Assembly (NCBI RefSeq): GCF_040717445.1
Contig: NZ_JBFEFL010000001.1
Coordinates: 2,552,001 to 2,616,000 of the forward strand
Source: Qipengyuania sp. JC766
GTDB lineage: Bacteria > Pseudomonadota > Alphaproteobacteria > Sphingomonadales > Sphingomonadaceae
Reading direction: 5' to 3'
DNA: 64,000 nucleotides
Part shown: positions 27,443 to 36,981 of the stretch, piece by piece
Position numbering within the stretch: the stretch's first letter is position 1
How the letters are laid out: the number at the start of each line of letters is the position of its first letter
Made by a program: the position numbers and the translations under genes
The notes under the pieces: generated by a model
Seen by the model: only the letters and a program-made list of their open reading frames with translations
The model's database searches: none
Told to the model about the DNA's origin: nothing

Positions 27443-29800
27443 ATGGCCGATGCCGAAAACGCCCCGAAGGACCAGGAAAAGACGGTCCGCCTGCAAGTCG
27501 CCGCCGCACGGCAGGAAGAAAGCGGGCAGGGCATTGCCCGCCTGCCGCGTTCCGCCTTCCAGGCGCTCGGCATCACCGAGGGCGACGTGGTCGAGATCGA
27601 GGGCAAGAACTCGACTGCCGCCATCGCGATGTCCGCCTATGACGAGGACCAGTCGCTCGAAGTGGTTCGGCTCGACGGTCTCCAGCGCGGCAATGCGGAA
27701 ACGAGCAGCGGCGAACACGTGAAGATCCGCGCTGCGGAAACGCGCCCGGCGACCCGCGTGGTGTTCGCCCCGGCGCAGCGCGAGATGCGCTTGCAGGGCC
27801 CGACACAGGCGCTGAAGCGCAACTTCTTCAAGAAGCCGCTCGTCGCGGGCGACTTGGTGGCGACCACCGGCCAGCAACCGGTTCAGAACATGCCGCCGCA
27901 AGTGCAGCGCATGTTCAACGCGCCCGCCTACGCCCTGACCCAGATCCGCTTGCGGGTGGTCTCCACCGTCCCCAAGGGCTTCGTCCATATCGACGAGAAT
28001 ACCGAGGTGGAGTTGCGCGCCGAGTTCGAGGAACCCAAGGGCGGGCGCGGTACGGTCAATTACGACGATGTCGGCGGCATCGGCGACACGATCCAGCAGC
28101 TGCGCGAAATGGTCGAACTGCCGCTGCGCTACCCCGAACTGTTCATCCGCCTGGGCGTCGATCCGCCCAAGGGCGTGCTGCTGCACGGACCGCCCGGCAC
28201 CGGCAAGACACGCCTGGCCCAGGCGGTCGCCAACGAAAGCGACGCGGAGTTCTTCACCATCAACGGCCCCGAGATCATGGGTTCGGGCTATGGCGAGAGC
28301 GAGAAGCGCCTACGCGAAGTGTTCGAGGAAGCGAGCCGCACCGCGCCGAGCATCGTCTTCATCGACGAGATCGACTCGATCGCGCCCAAGCGCGGCCAGG
28401 TCGCGGGCGAAGCGGAAAAGCGCCTTGTCGCGCAGCTGCTGACGCTGATGGACGGGCTGGAAGCACGCTCGAACCTCGTTGTCATCGCCGCCACCAACCG
28501 GCCCGACGCGATCGACGAGGCGCTGCGTCGTCCTGGCCGCTTCGACCGCGAAATCGTGATCGGCGTGCCGGACGAGAACGGCCGCCGGGAAATCCTCGCC
28601 ATCCATACACGCGGCATGCCGCTGGGCGACAAGGTCGATTTGAAGGAACTGGCCAAGGCGACCTATGGCTTCGTCGGCGCGGACATCGCCGCGCTCGCCC
28701 GCGAAGCCGCGATCGAGGCGGTACGGCGCATCATGCCGAAGCTCGACCTCGACGAACGGACCATACCGACCGAAGTGCTCGAGGACCTGTGCGTCACACG
28801 CGAGGATTTCCTCGATGCGTTGAAGCGTATCCAGCCTTCCGCCATGCGCGAAGTCATGGTCCAGGTCCCCGACGTCTCGTGGGACGATATCGGCGGCGTC
28901 GACGAATCGATCGAGAAGCTGAAGGAAGGTATCGAGCTGCCGATGAAGAACCCGGAGGCGTTCGAGCGACTCGGGATCCGGGCGGCCAAGGGCTTCCTCC
29001 TGTACGGACCGCCCGGGACCGGCAAGACGTTGCTCGCCAAGGCCGTCGCGAAGGAGGCCGAGGCGAACTTCATTTCCATGAAGAGCTCCGACCTCCTTAG
29101 CAAATGGTACGGCGAAAGCGAACAGCAGATCGCCCGCATGTTCCGCCGGGCCCGCGCCGTGGCGCCTTGCGTGGTCTTCATCGACGAAATCGACAGCCTC
29201 GTGCCCGCCCGCGGGTCCGGGCAGGGCGAACCGGCTGTTACCTCGCGCGTCGTCAACACGGTGCTGGCCGAAATGGACGGGCTGGAGGAACTCCAGTCCG
29301 TCGTGGTGATCGGCGCGACGAACCGGCCGACATTGGTCGATCCGGCGCTCCTTCGGCCTGGCCGCTTCGACGAGCTGGTCTATGTCGGCACGCCGGACCG
29401 CAAGGGACGCGAGCAGATCCTGGGTATCCATACCGCCTCCATGCCGCTGGCCGACGATGTCGATCTGGGCGAGCTGGCAGGCAAGACGGACCGCTTCACC
29501 GGGGCAGACCTGGAAGACGTGGTGCGCCGCGCCGGCCTTAACGCGCTGCAGCGCGCGGGTCGGGAAGTGCAGCACGTCACCGCTGCCGACTTCGACGAAG
29601 CGCTGGAGGATTCGCGCGCAACCGTCACGCCGAAGATGGAAGAGGAATACAAGAAGATGCGCGGCGAGCTGAAGAAGCGCGCCGCCGAAGCCATGCCGAT
29701 CGGCTTCATCCACGAAGGCATGGTCGAAAGCACCAGGCCTGCGAAGCACGGCGCGACGGAAGAGGAGCGGCGGCGCGAAGCCGCCACGCGCGAGGACTAG
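27443..29800 (+). CDS. CDC48/p97 (VAT)-like double AAA+ ATPase
   Basis: The 785-residue product has the full archaeal/eukaryotic Cdc48 layout. An N-domain (double-psi barrel plus beta domain) covers about residues 12-195, AAA D1 about 205-460 and AAA D2 about 475-740. Walker A is GPPGTGKT in both (249-256 and 522-529), Walker B VFIDEID in both (305-311 and 578-584), and both have arginine-finger RPGRFD motifs. The D1 pore loop has Tyr (GSGYGES) and the D2 loop Trp-Tyr (SKWYGES), as in archaeal VAT unfoldases rather than the aromatic-free D1 loop of eukaryotic p97. The C-terminus has no HbYX proteasome-docking motif. The likely role is ATP-driven protein unfolding or remodelling; partners are unknown in bacteria. 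Its last 4 bp overlap the convergent MscS gene. Confidence 0.93.
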   Translation: MADAENAPKDQEKTVRLQVAAARQEESGQGIARLPRSAFQALGITEGDVVEIEGKNSTAAIAMSAYDEDQSLEVVRLDGLQRGNAETSSGEHVKIRAAETRPATRVVFAPAQREMRLQGPTQALKRNFFKKPLVAGDLVATTGQQPVQNMPPQVQRMFNAPAYALTQIRLRVVSTVPKGFVHIDENTEVELRAEFEEPKGGRGTVNYDDVGGIGDTIQQLREMVELPLRYPELFIRLGVDPPKGVLLHGPPGTGKTRLAQAVANESDAEFFTINGPEIMGSGYGESEKRLREVFEEASRTAPSIVFIDEIDSIAPKRGQVAGEAEKRLVAQLLTLMDGLEARSNLVVIAATNRPDAIDEALRRPGRFDREIVIGVPDENGRREILAIHTRGMPLGDKVDLKELAKATYGFVGADIAALAREAAIEAVRRIMPKLDLDERTIPTEVLEDLCVTREDFLDALKRIQPSAMREVMVQVPDVSWDDIGGVDESIEKLKEGIELPMKNPEAFERLGIRAAKGFLLYGPPGTGKTLLAKAVAKEAEANFISMKSSDLLSKWYGESEQQIARMFRRARAVAPCVVFIDEIDSLVPARGSGQGEPAVTSRVVNTVLAEMDGLEELQSVVVIGATNRPTLVDPALLRPGRFDELVYVGTPDRKGREQILGIHTASMPLADDVDLGELAGKTDRFTGADLEDVVRRAGLNALQRAGREVQHVTAADFDEALEDSRATVTPKMEEEYKKMRGELKKRAAEAMPIGFIHEGMVESTRPAKHGATEEERRREAATRED

Positions 29801-30879
29801 GCTTCGCCCGACGCCCGCTCGTTCGCCGCCGCCACTTCCAGGCGGTGGCGGATGAGCGCCTCGGGCTGGTTCTCACGCAACCAGGCGAGCATGTGCTCGC
29901 GCAGTTCGCACCGCAGCGTCCACAGGTCGCCGATGGTGCGCGCGCTGACCGCCAGGCGCAGCTCGATGCTTTCCGGATGCGCTTCCGTCATCAGGATACT
30001 GGCGGTCCGGCCGTCATGCAGCGGGTTTGCCGCCACCCACCGCTCGAATTCCGCCCGGATCGGCGTCACGTCGGTGATCGGATCGAGGTTGAGGAAGATC
30101 GGGCCGGTCAGCTTCTCGCTGCTGCGCGACCAGTTCTCGAAAGTCTCTTCCAGGAAACGCGTGGTCGGCACGATGATCAGCCGTTCGTCCCAAGTCCGCA
30201 CGAGCACGAAGCTCATGCGGATTTCCTCGACCCGGCCGGTGTGCCCGTCGACGACCACCATGTCGCCGATGCGGATCGGTTCGGTGAGCGCCATCTGCAA
30301 CCCGGCGATCAGGGATTTCAGCGCCGGCTGGGCCGCGGCACCGACCGCGATGGCGACGATACCGGCGGACGCCATCATGGTGACGCCGATCTCGCGCACG
30401 CCGGGAATGCCGATCAGGACCAGCGCGATGGTGATGACGATGATGACGACGGACGCCGTGCGGCTGAAGATCGCGATCTTGGTCCGGCGGCCGCGGATCG
30501 CGATCGGATCGTGCTTCTCGTCCATCCTCTGTTCCATGGCGCCCGCGAAACCGCGGACCACGGACAGGGCCAGCCAGCCGATGATGCCGGGGACGACGAA
30601 GCGCGCGACCGCTTCCCAGGGATCGGCGACGAGTTCGTTGCTGTTCGCCACGATCCCGATGGCCATCGCCACCGCCAGCCAGCGCATCGGCTTGTAGATG
30701 GTGACGACGAGGATATCGTCCGCCTGCGTATCCGAATGCCGCGTCAGCCGCTTGATCACCATGAAGGCGACCCGGTGGATCACCAGTGCGATGGTGATCG
30801 AGACGGCCAGCGCTACGCAGGCGACGGCGAGGTCGTCCCAGGCGATCTGGTAATTTCTCGGATCCAGGCGTTGGAACAT
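29797..30879 (-). CDS. Mechanosensitive ion channel, MscS family (360 residues)
   Basis: The product has four predicted membrane segments in its first about 190 residues. A pore helix rich in Ala and Gly follows (MMASAGIVAIAVGAAAQPAL), then the MscS beta domain with IRIGDMVVVDGHTGRVEEIRM and VPTTRFLEETFENWSR, and a C-terminal alpha/beta domain. This is the YnaI/YbdG-like size class, bigger than E. coli MscS. It lies 53 bp downstream of polA on the same strand, and its 3' end overlaps the Cdc48-like gene by 4 bp. Confidence 0.88.
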   Translation of the reverse strand: MFQRLDPRNYQIAWDDLAVACVALAVSITIALVIHRVAFMVIKRLTRHSDTQADDILVVTIYKPMRWLAVAMAIGIVANSNELVADPWEAVARFVVPGIIGWLALSVVRGFAGAMEQRMDEKHDPIAIRGRRTKIAIFSRTASVVIIVITIALVLIGIPGVREIGVTMMASAGIVAIAVGAAAQPALKSLIAGLQMALTEPIRIGDMVVVDGHTGRVEEIRMSFVLVRTWDERLIIVPTTRFLEETFENWSRSSEKLTGPIFLNLDPITDVTPIRAEFERWVAANPLHDGRTASILMTEAHPESIELRLAVSARTIGDLWTLRCELREHMLAWLRENQPEALIRHRLEVAAANERASGEA

Positions 30880-30932
30880 CAGCGCCAGTTATGGGACGCG
30901 TGGCGGCGCCGCAAGCCCTGCAGGAAGGCGGA

Positions 30933-33767
30933 TCAGTGCGCTTCGCCCCAACTCCTGCCCGATCCTGTCTCGATGCCGAGCGGCACGTCCAGTTCGACAG
31001 CGGGAAGCGCTGCCTCCGCCATCACCCGCTCGATGACGGGCGTTGCGTCCGCCACCAGTCCCTCGGGCAGTTCGAAAACCAGTTCGTCGTGGACCTGCAG
31101 CAGCATGCGCACATCCGTCAGGCCGGCGTCCGCCAGTGCCGGATTCATCCGCGCCATGGCGCGTTTGATGATGTCCGCGCTGGTGCCCTGGATGGGCGCA
31201 TTGATCGCTGCGCGCTCGCTGCCCTGCCGTTCGCCCTGGTTCTTCGAATTGATCCGCGGGAACCACGTCTTCCGGCCGAACAGGGTTTCGGAATACCCCT
31301 TCTCGCGTACCGTCTCGAGCGTGCGGACGATGTAGCGCTGGATACCCGGGAAGCGCTGGAAGTATCGGTCGATGATGTCCTGCGCCTCGTCCGCCTCGAT
31401 CCCCAGCCGCCCGGCGAGGCCCCAGCGGCTGATCCCGTAGAGGATGGCGAAATTGATGGTCTTGGCCTGCGCGCGCGTATCGCGGGTCACTTCGCCGTAC
31501 ATTTCCTGCGCGGTGCGGTTGTGGATGTCCTCCTCCTTGGAGAACGCTTCCTTCAACTGGGGCACGTCCGCCATGTGCGCGGCCAGTCGCAGTTCGATCT
31601 GGCTGTAGTCCGCCGCGAGCAGCACGTTGCCATCTTCCGCCACGAAGCATTCGCGGATCTGACGGCCGATCTCCGTGCGGATCGGGATGTTCTGCAGGTT
31701 GGGATCGGTGCTGGACAGGCGGCCGGTCTGGGCGCCCACCAGGCTGTAACTCGTGTGCACCCGTCCGGTGTCCGGATTGATGGCGGCCTGCAGCGCGTCG
31801 GTATAGGTCGTGCGCAGCTTGGTCAGCTGGCGCCATTCGAGTACCTTGCTGGCGATTTCCGCGCCTTGCGCGTCCAGTTTTTCGAGGATGCTCTGATCGG
31901 TCGAATACTGGCCGCTCTTGCCCTTGCGGCCGCCCTTGTATGCCATCTTGTCGAACAGGATCTCGCCCAGCTGCTTAGGGCTGCCGACCGAGAATTCCTG
32001 CCCCGCGATGGAGTGGATCTCGGTTTCCAGCGTGGCCGTCTGCGCGGCAAATTCCTCGGACAGCTTCGCGAGGCGCGCCTTGTCCACCTTGATGCCGTGC
32101 CGCTCCATCTGAGCGACCACCGGGATGATCGGCCGGTCGACCCGCTCGTAGACGCTGGTGCCGCCTTCGATGGCGAGGCGCGGCTTCAGCATCCGGTGGA
32201 GGCGCCAGGTCACGTCCGCATCCTCGGCCGCGTACTGCGTCGCCTTGTCGAGCGGAACCTGGCCGAACGGAATCTGCTTCTTGCCGCTGCCGCACACGTC
32301 CTTGAACTTGATCGGCGCGTGGGCGAGGTGGCGCTCGCACAATTCGTCCATGCCGTGTCCGCCGCCGATGCCCGTTTCGCTACGGCCGGCGTCGAGCGCG
32401 AAGCTGACGATCATGGTATCGTCGATCGGGCCGACCGCGATGCCGTGGCGGGCGAGGACGTTGAGGTCGTACTTGCCGTTCTGGAAGACCTTGAGCACCG
32501 CGTCGCTTTCCAACAGCGGCTTCAGCAGCGTCAGCGCCTCCGCCCGGTCGACCTGCCGGGGCCGGTCGTCGAACATGTCGCTGCCGCCGTGGGCGAACGG
32601 GATGTAGCAGGCATCGTTCGGCCCGAGGGCGAGGCTGACGCCGACGAGATCGGCACTGATGGCATCGAGACTGCTGGTTTCGGTGTCCACTGCGACGAGG
32701 CGCGCGGCAAAGGCGCGATCAATCCATTCGCGCAAGGACTCCATCGTCTGGACGCACTGGTAGGCATCGCGGTCGATGGCGGCCATTTCGGGAACCGGCT
32801 GGCGGCTACCTTCGGGCGCGGCGTCGGCGCTCTTGTTCTCGGCCTTGGCGGGATTGAGCCGATTGGGGCGGTCGGGGCTGCCGCTGCCGGCATCGAGCCG
32901 GCGCAGCAGGCTGGCGAAGCCGTGCTTCTCGAGGAATTGCGCCAGCGGCTCCTTCGGGACCGTCTTCAGCGCGAAATCCTCCAGCGGCTGCGGAAGGTCG
33001 CAATCTTCCTTCAGGGTAACGAGGACGCGCGAGAGTTCGGCATCCGCGCGCCCGTCCAGCAGCCGCTCCTTCAGCTTGGATTTCTTCATGTCGGGCGCCG
33101 CATCGAGCGCGCCGGCAAGGCTGCCATGTTCGGCAATCAGCTTGCTGGCCGTCTTGGGACCGATGCCGTAGATGCCGGGCACGTTGTCGACCGTGTCGCC
33201 CATCAGGGCCAGCACATCGCCGACGAGTTCGGGCGGAACCCCGAATTTCTCCTCCACCTCTTCCGGGCCGATGCGCACGCTCTTCATGGTGTCGAGCATG
33301 TCGATGGTCGCGCCGTCCACCTCGCCCACGATCTGCATCAGGTCCTTGTCGGAGGACACGATGGTCACGTCCCAGCCTTCCTTCTGGGCGGCGCGCGCAT
33401 AGCTCGCGATGAGATCGTCGGCTTCCAGCCCTTCTTCCTCGATGCAGGCGAGACTGAAGGCGCGGGTGGCATCGCGGATCAGCGGAAACTGGGGGCGAAG
33501 GTCCTCGGGCGGTTCGGGCCGGTTGGTCTTGTATTCGGCATAGATGTCGTTGCGGAAACTGCGGCTGTCCTTGTCGAGAATGACGGCGAGGTGCGTCGGG
33601 CCGTCCGCCTTGTCGAGATCGTCCGCCAGCTTCCACAGCATGGTGGTGTAACCGTAAACCGCGCCGACCGGCGTCCCTTCCGGATTGGTGAGCGGCGGGA
33701 GACGGTGATAGGCGCGGAAGATATAGGCCGAGCCGTCGACGAGGTAGAGGTGATTCCTGTCTGCCAT
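30933..33767 (-). CDS. polA: DNA polymerase I
   Basis: Pol I fills gaps and removes RNA primers during lagging-strand synthesis and repair. The 944-residue product has all three activities. The 5'-3' exonuclease is at about residues 1-285 (LVDGSAYIFRAYH, EADDLIASYA, GDTVDNVPGIYGIGPKTA). The DEDDy proofreading exonuclease is at about 330-530, with intact D361-T-E363, NGKYD near 430-434 and a YxxxD motif (YAAEDAD). The family A polymerase domain has motif A ADYSQIELRL, motif B KTINFAILYG and motif C VHDELVFEL. The ATG at 33767 was chosen over an upstream in-frame start since MADRNHLYLVDGS is the conserved N-terminus. Confidence 0.97.
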   Translation of the reverse strand: MADRNHLYLVDGSAYIFRAYHRLPPLTNPEGTPVGAVYGYTTMLWKLADDLDKADGPTHLAVILDKDSRSFRNDIYAEYKTNRPEPPEDLRPQFPLIRDATRAFSLACIEEEGLEADDLIASYARAAQKEGWDVTIVSSDKDLMQIVGEVDGATIDMLDTMKSVRIGPEEVEEKFGVPPELVGDVLALMGDTVDNVPGIYGIGPKTASKLIAEHGSLAGALDAAPDMKKSKLKERLLDGRADAELSRVLVTLKEDCDLPQPLEDFALKTVPKEPLAQFLEKHGFASLLRRLDAGSGSPDRPNRLNPAKAENKSADAAPEGSRQPVPEMAAIDRDAYQCVQTMESLREWIDRAFAARLVAVDTETSSLDAISADLVGVSLALGPNDACYIPFAHGGSDMFDDRPRQVDRAEALTLLKPLLESDAVLKVFQNGKYDLNVLARHGIAVGPIDDTMIVSFALDAGRSETGIGGGHGMDELCERHLAHAPIKFKDVCGSGKKQIPFGQVPLDKATQYAAEDADVTWRLHRMLKPRLAIEGGTSVYERVDRPIIPVVAQMERHGIKVDKARLAKLSEEFAAQTATLETEIHSIAGQEFSVGSPKQLGEILFDKMAYKGGRKGKSGQYSTDQSILEKLDAQGAEIASKVLEWRQLTKLRTTYTDALQAAINPDTGRVHTSYSLVGAQTGRLSSTDPNLQNIPIRTEIGRQIRECFVAEDGNVLLAADYSQIELRLAAHMADVPQLKEAFSKEEDIHNRTAQEMYGEVTRDTRAQAKTINFAILYGISRWGLAGRLGIEADEAQDIIDRYFQRFPGIQRYIVRTLETVREKGYSETLFGRKTWFPRINSKNQGERQGSERAAINAPIQGTSADIIKRAMARMNPALADAGLTDVRMLLQVHDELVFELPEGLVADATPVIERVMAEAALPAVELDVPLGIETGSGRSWGEAH

Positions 33768-33891
33768 GATTTCGCGGTAGCAGCGCTTTGCAGGATGGTC
33801 AGCCGGGAAAGAATCTGGCGGCAAAAAACCGCGCAATCGCGACACTTTGTCGAAAAAATGGCGAGAATAAGGCAGAATGTGGCAAAATCGC

Positions 33892-33920
33892 TTGCGCGGT
33901 CACATTTTCGCCATTATCTG
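33892..33920 (+). promoter_or_regulatory. Candidate promoter in the polA-lipoprotein gap
   Basis: TTGCGC (33892-33897) and TATCTG (33915-33920) are 17 bp apart, and about 90 nt of leader would follow before the lipoprotein start at 34011. The -35 element is also one arm of a 9-bp inverted repeat (ACCGCGCAA at 33828-33836 and TTGCGCGGT at 33892-33900). The leader also holds the 12-bp palindrome GGCCTCGAGGCC near 33962. Found by eye only. Confidence 0.35.
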
Positions 33921-34010
33921 GCAGGCATGAAGTCGGTCCGGGAGGGTCGGTTTCTCACCGAGGCCTCGAGGCCAACGTGCCCCAAACTCGCAATGTAAGG
34001 AATTCATCCT

Positions 34011-34295
34011 ATGCGTAAGTTCGTTATTGCTGCCGTCGCCGCTGGCGCCGCTCTCTCGCTCGCCGCTTGCTCGGAAGGCACCCAGGACGCCGCTGAAGAA
34101 ACCGTCGAAGGCGCCGCCGCCGACACCGAAGCCAACGCCGAAGCCGCTGGTGCGGCCGTCGAAGGCGCCATGGACGACGCCGGCGAAACCGCCGAAGGCG
34201 CGATGGCCGAAGCCGACGAAGCTGCTGCCGACGCGGAAGCCGAAATGGACGCCACCATGGACGCCGAAACGACGACCGAAACCGAAGCTCAGTAA
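34011..34295 (+). CDS. Small acidic lipoprotein, Ala/Glu/Asp-rich
   Basis: The 94-residue product starts MRKFVIAAVAAGAALSLAAC, a clear lipoprotein signal with lipobox LAAC and Cys20. The mature part is almost entirely Ala, Glu, Asp, Thr, Met and Gly in imperfect repeats such as EGAAADTEANAEAAGAAVEGAM, with no basic residues. It is probably a helical or disordered, strongly negative periplasmic protein; similar small proteins are common in sphingomonads and have no known function. AAGGA lies 10 nt before the ATG. A perfect-palindrome terminator follows. Confidence 0.85.
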   Translation: MRKFVIAAVAAGAALSLAACSEGTQDAAEETVEGAAADTEANAEAAGAAVEGAMDDAGETAEGAMAEADEAAADAEAEMDATMDAETTTETEAQ

Positions 34296-34320
34296 GCTTC
34301 TGGCGGTCAACGCTTCAAAA

Positions 34321-34354
34321 AAAGAAGGGCGGCTCGATCGAGCCGCCCTTCTTT
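34321..34354. terminator. Bidirectional terminator between the acidic lipoprotein and the beta-lactamase-fold gene
   Basis: The 34-bp stretch is a perfect palindrome whose two 17-nt arms (AAAGAAGGGCGGCTCGA and its complement) meet at the centre. A-runs on the left and T-runs on the right let it serve both convergent genes. Confidence 0.88.
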
Positions 34355-34394
34355 CGTCCGGTATGCGCGCGAAAGACCGCGTCAACCCGAAAGA

Positions 34395-35456
34395 CTATTC
34401 CGGGCTGTAGTCGGCGCGCGCGTAATTGCGGCCGGTCACCGAATATCCTTCGTAGAGAGCCTGCGTGATGGAGGCGATGCGCTGGTCGCGGCGTAGGCGC
34501 GCGGCGCTCTTGTTGCGGGCCTCGTCGCTCATCGAGGCGCTTTGGCCGGTCACGTAGATCGCCGCCGCGATGGGGCGCCCGTCGGGCGTGTAGAAGATAC
34601 CGATGTCGCTGGCCGTGCGGTTGAGCGTGCCGGTCTTGTGCGCAAGCCGCGCGCTGTCCGGGAGGACGGAGGTCATGCGGCGCGATCCCGTCCGGGTGCC
34701 CTGCATGGTATCGACGATGAAGCGCGAACTGGATCGCGAAAGCCAGTCGCCCCGGTGAAGCCCGGCAAGCAGTTGGGCCATCGCCCGCGGGCTGGCGCTG
34801 TCGCGCTTGTCGACATAGGTCACCGGATCGAATTCACCGTCGTCGCGCACCAGCGTGGCAATGTCGCGGCTCAGTTCGAAATCCTGGATACCTGCCTTTT
34901 CGCGCATCCAGCGATTGACCGCCTTGGGGCCGCCCACGACATCCAGCAACGCATCCGTTGCCGTGTTGCTGCTGCGCGTGATCATCAGGTTGAGGAGGGT
35001 GCGCGCCGGGAGATACTTGCCCTTGGACACGGGCGCCTTCGAGCCGGAAAACCGGGCCGAGCGTTGCGGGATCAGGAGCGGAAATTCACTGTTGAGCGAC
35101 CAGCGCCCATTATCGACCCCCTCCATGAACGTCGCGGCGATGGCGATCTTGCTGGTGCTGGCCATCGGGAAGCGCATGTCGCCGAGGATGGAAATCTCGC
35201 GCCCGGTGGTCAGGTCGATCGCGGCCACGCCGATCCGTCCGTCGGCGCCGTCGGCGAGCTGCGCAATGCGCTTCTCGAATCCAGTGTCGTATACCGCTTC
35301 GTAAGTGAGCGGTTCGCGGACCTTGGTGCCGAGCTCGCTATCGAAAGCGGCCTCGAAATCGGCGAAGCTGTCCTGCGCCGTGGCCGGTGCGGAAGCCACG
35401 CCAAAAGCGCCGAATGCCGCAAAGGCACTCAGCGTCGCGAAGATTTTGCGTCCCAT
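34395..35456 (-). CDS. Class A beta-lactamase-fold serine hydrolase lacking the omega-loop Glu
   Basis: The 353-residue product has a signal peptide (cleavage near ATAQ, residues 25-28) and a penicillin-binding/class A fold. The nucleophile motif is S100-T-S-K103 (ASTSKIA), the SDN-equivalent is S162-S-N164 and the KTG triad is at 274-276. Aligning the omega loop with TEM (LDRWEPELN), this protein reads LSRDIATLV. The Arg and one Leu are kept, but the catalytic Glu166 is Ile199 and Asn170 is Val203. It should acylate but deacylate poorly, so a DD-peptidase-like or other hydrolase role is at least as likely as drug resistance. Starts at 35480 and 35462 are also in frame; 35456 has GGGA at suitable distance. 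Confidence 0.8.
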   Translation of the reverse strand: MGRKIFATLSAFAAFGAFGVASAPATAQDSFADFEAAFDSELGTKVREPLTYEAVYDTGFEKRIAQLADGADGRIGVAAIDLTTGREISILGDMRFPMASTSKIAIAATFMEGVDNGRWSLNSEFPLLIPQRSARFSGSKAPVSKGKYLPARTLLNLMITRSSNTATDALLDVVGGPKAVNRWMREKAGIQDFELSRDIATLVRDDGEFDPVTYVDKRDSASPRAMAQLLAGLHRGDWLSRSSSRFIVDTMQGTRTGSRRMTSVLPDSARLAHKTGTLNRTASDIGIFYTPDGRPIAAAIYVTGQSASMSDEARNKSAARLRRDQRIASITQALYEGYSVTGRNYARADYSPE

Positions 35457-35596
35457 GATCATTCCCGTTGCGTACCCCAATTATCCTTTTCAGGGGGTTA
35501 ACGGGCCGGGATTCCCTCCTTCAAGCCGTGTCGCGACGAAAAGAGGCGCGAACGCGACGGAAGCCGGTTCGCGTCCCTTTTCGCACGAGTGTGAGG

Positions 35597-36004
35597 TCAC
35601 GCGTCGCTGATCGCCTTCTCGATCCGGTCGGTCGGTTCGCCGGTCATCGTCTTGGCAATCTCCCCGGCGAGCCGCTTCTCAAGCTCTGAGTGATAGTGGC
35701 GCCGCATCTCGCCCAGCGTCTTGGGGTCGGCGATGATCAGCACATCGTCGAACGATCCGGCGATCGCTTGCTGGTTCAGCCATTCGGCGGCAGCTGCCCC
35801 GTGCGCCAGTTCATTGAGATCGGTTGCGCCGGTACGCTGCCCGGCATCGTCCTGGTGCTTCACGCCGGCGCTGAAGTTCGTGGCGGTCAGGTCGTGGCTT
35901 TCGGCATTGGCCAGCTTCGGCTCGAACAGCTGGCCTTCGTTACGCATCGTCTTGAACTGTTCGCCGTCGACAATGGCGACGAGGGCGCGTTGCGGCAGTT
36001 TCAT
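35597..36004 (-). CDS. Host attachment family protein (AtsE-like)
   Basis: The 135-residue product matches the host-attachment protein family described from Agrobacterium attachment mutants. It has an N-terminal strand ALVAIVDGEQFKTMRNEG, a central NFSAGVKHQDDAGQRTG and the conserved DDVLIIADPKTLGEMRRHYH segment, and then KRLAGEIAKTMTGEPTDRIEKAI. It is probably cytoplasmic since there is no signal peptide. AGGAG stands 7 nt before the ATG at 36004, which also gives the conserved N-terminus; the longer open frame upstream is not needed. The real biochemical role is not established. Confidence 0.85.
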   Translation of the reverse strand: MKLPQRALVAIVDGEQFKTMRNEGQLFEPKLANAESHDLTATNFSAGVKHQDDAGQRTGATDLNELAHGAAAAEWLNQQAIAGSFDDVLIIADPKTLGEMRRHYHSELEKRLAGEIAKTMTGEPTDRIEKAISDA

Positions 36005-36117
36005 GCAGGTCTCCTGTTGTTCTGTCGGAGATTCTACGTTCGAGCGGCGCATTCGTTGCGGCCCGGCCGCATCATCGCGCAATTGATCGGCGGAGCGAAA
36101 CGGCTAGGCAGGTCGGC

Positions 36118-36981
36118 ATGAGCACCTGGACACTCGGCATCATCGGCGGCAGCGGCCTCTACCAGATCGACACGCTGGAAGACGCGCAATGGATCAGGGT
36201 CGCTTCGCCCTTCGGCGAGGCGTCGGACGAGATCCTGTGCGGCAGGATCGGGGACGTGAAACTGCGCTTCCTGCCGCGCCACGGACGCGGGCATCGCATC
36301 CCGCCGGGCGAGGTGAACGCGCGCGCCAATGTCGACGCGCTGAAGCGGGCCGGGTGCACCGACATCCTCAGTATCAGCTCGGTCGGTTCGCTGCGGGAGG
36401 AACTGCTGCCGGGCCGGTTCTGCGTCGCCGACCAGTTCATCGACCGCACGAAGGGGCGCGCATCCAGCTTTTTCGGCACGGGCATGGTCGCCCATGTCAG
36501 CATGGCGGAGCCGGTGTGCGAACGCCTGTCCGCCTTCGCAGCCGCGGCGGTGGAGCGGGCCGGAGGCGACGTCGCGCATGGCGGAACCTATCTCGCCATG
36601 GAAGGCCCGCAGTTCTCGACCCGCGCGGAAAGCCACCTTTATCGCCAGTGGGGCGCGGACATCATCGGCATGACCGCCATGCCGGAAGCGAAACTGTGCC
36701 GCGAGGCGGAGATGCCATATGCGCTGATCGGCATGGTGACCGATTACGATTGCTGGCGCGAGGAAGAAGCCTTCGTGGAAGTCAGCCAGGTCATCGCGCA
36801 GATGCAGGCAAACGGAGAGATAGCCCGGCGGGCGATTTCGGAACTCGTCGCGGCGCTACCGGCGGAGCGAGCCGCTTCGCCGCTCGACACGGTCCTGGAT
36901 CATGCGCTGATCACGGCGGAGGACGCGCGCGATCCCGCCATGCTGGCAAAGCTGGACGCGGTCGCCGGGCGCGTCCTCTAG
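36118..36981 (+). CDS. mtnP: S-methyl-5'-thioadenosine phosphorylase (MTAP/PNP family)
   Basis: MTAP cleaves 5'-methylthioadenosine (and usually 5'-deoxyadenosine) with phosphate to adenine and a 5-substituted ribose-1-phosphate. The 287-residue trimeric-type enzyme shows the phosphate-binding GGSGLY and PRHGRGHRIPPGEVN, the FIDRTKGR stretch, AMEGPQFSTRAES and the adenine-specific TDYDCW. Those are MTAP rather than PNP features. No other methionine-salvage gene (mtnA/B/C/D/K) is nearby. Instead it converges with a radical SAM gene, overlapping by 4 bp. Radical SAM enzymes release 5'-deoxyadenosine, so this enzyme could clear that product or process an adenosylated intermediate. Confidence 0.93.
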   Translation: MSTWTLGIIGGSGLYQIDTLEDAQWIRVASPFGEASDEILCGRIGDVKLRFLPRHGRGHRIPPGEVNARANVDALKRAGCTDILSISSVGSLREELLPGRFCVADQFIDRTKGRASSFFGTGMVAHVSMAEPVCERLSAFAAAAVERAGGDVAHGGTYLAMEGPQFSTRAESHLYRQWGADIIGMTAMPEAKLCREAEMPYALIGMVTDYDCWREEEAFVEVSQVIAQMQANGEIARRAISELVAALPAERAASPLDTVLDHALITAEDARDPAMLAKLDAVAGRVL

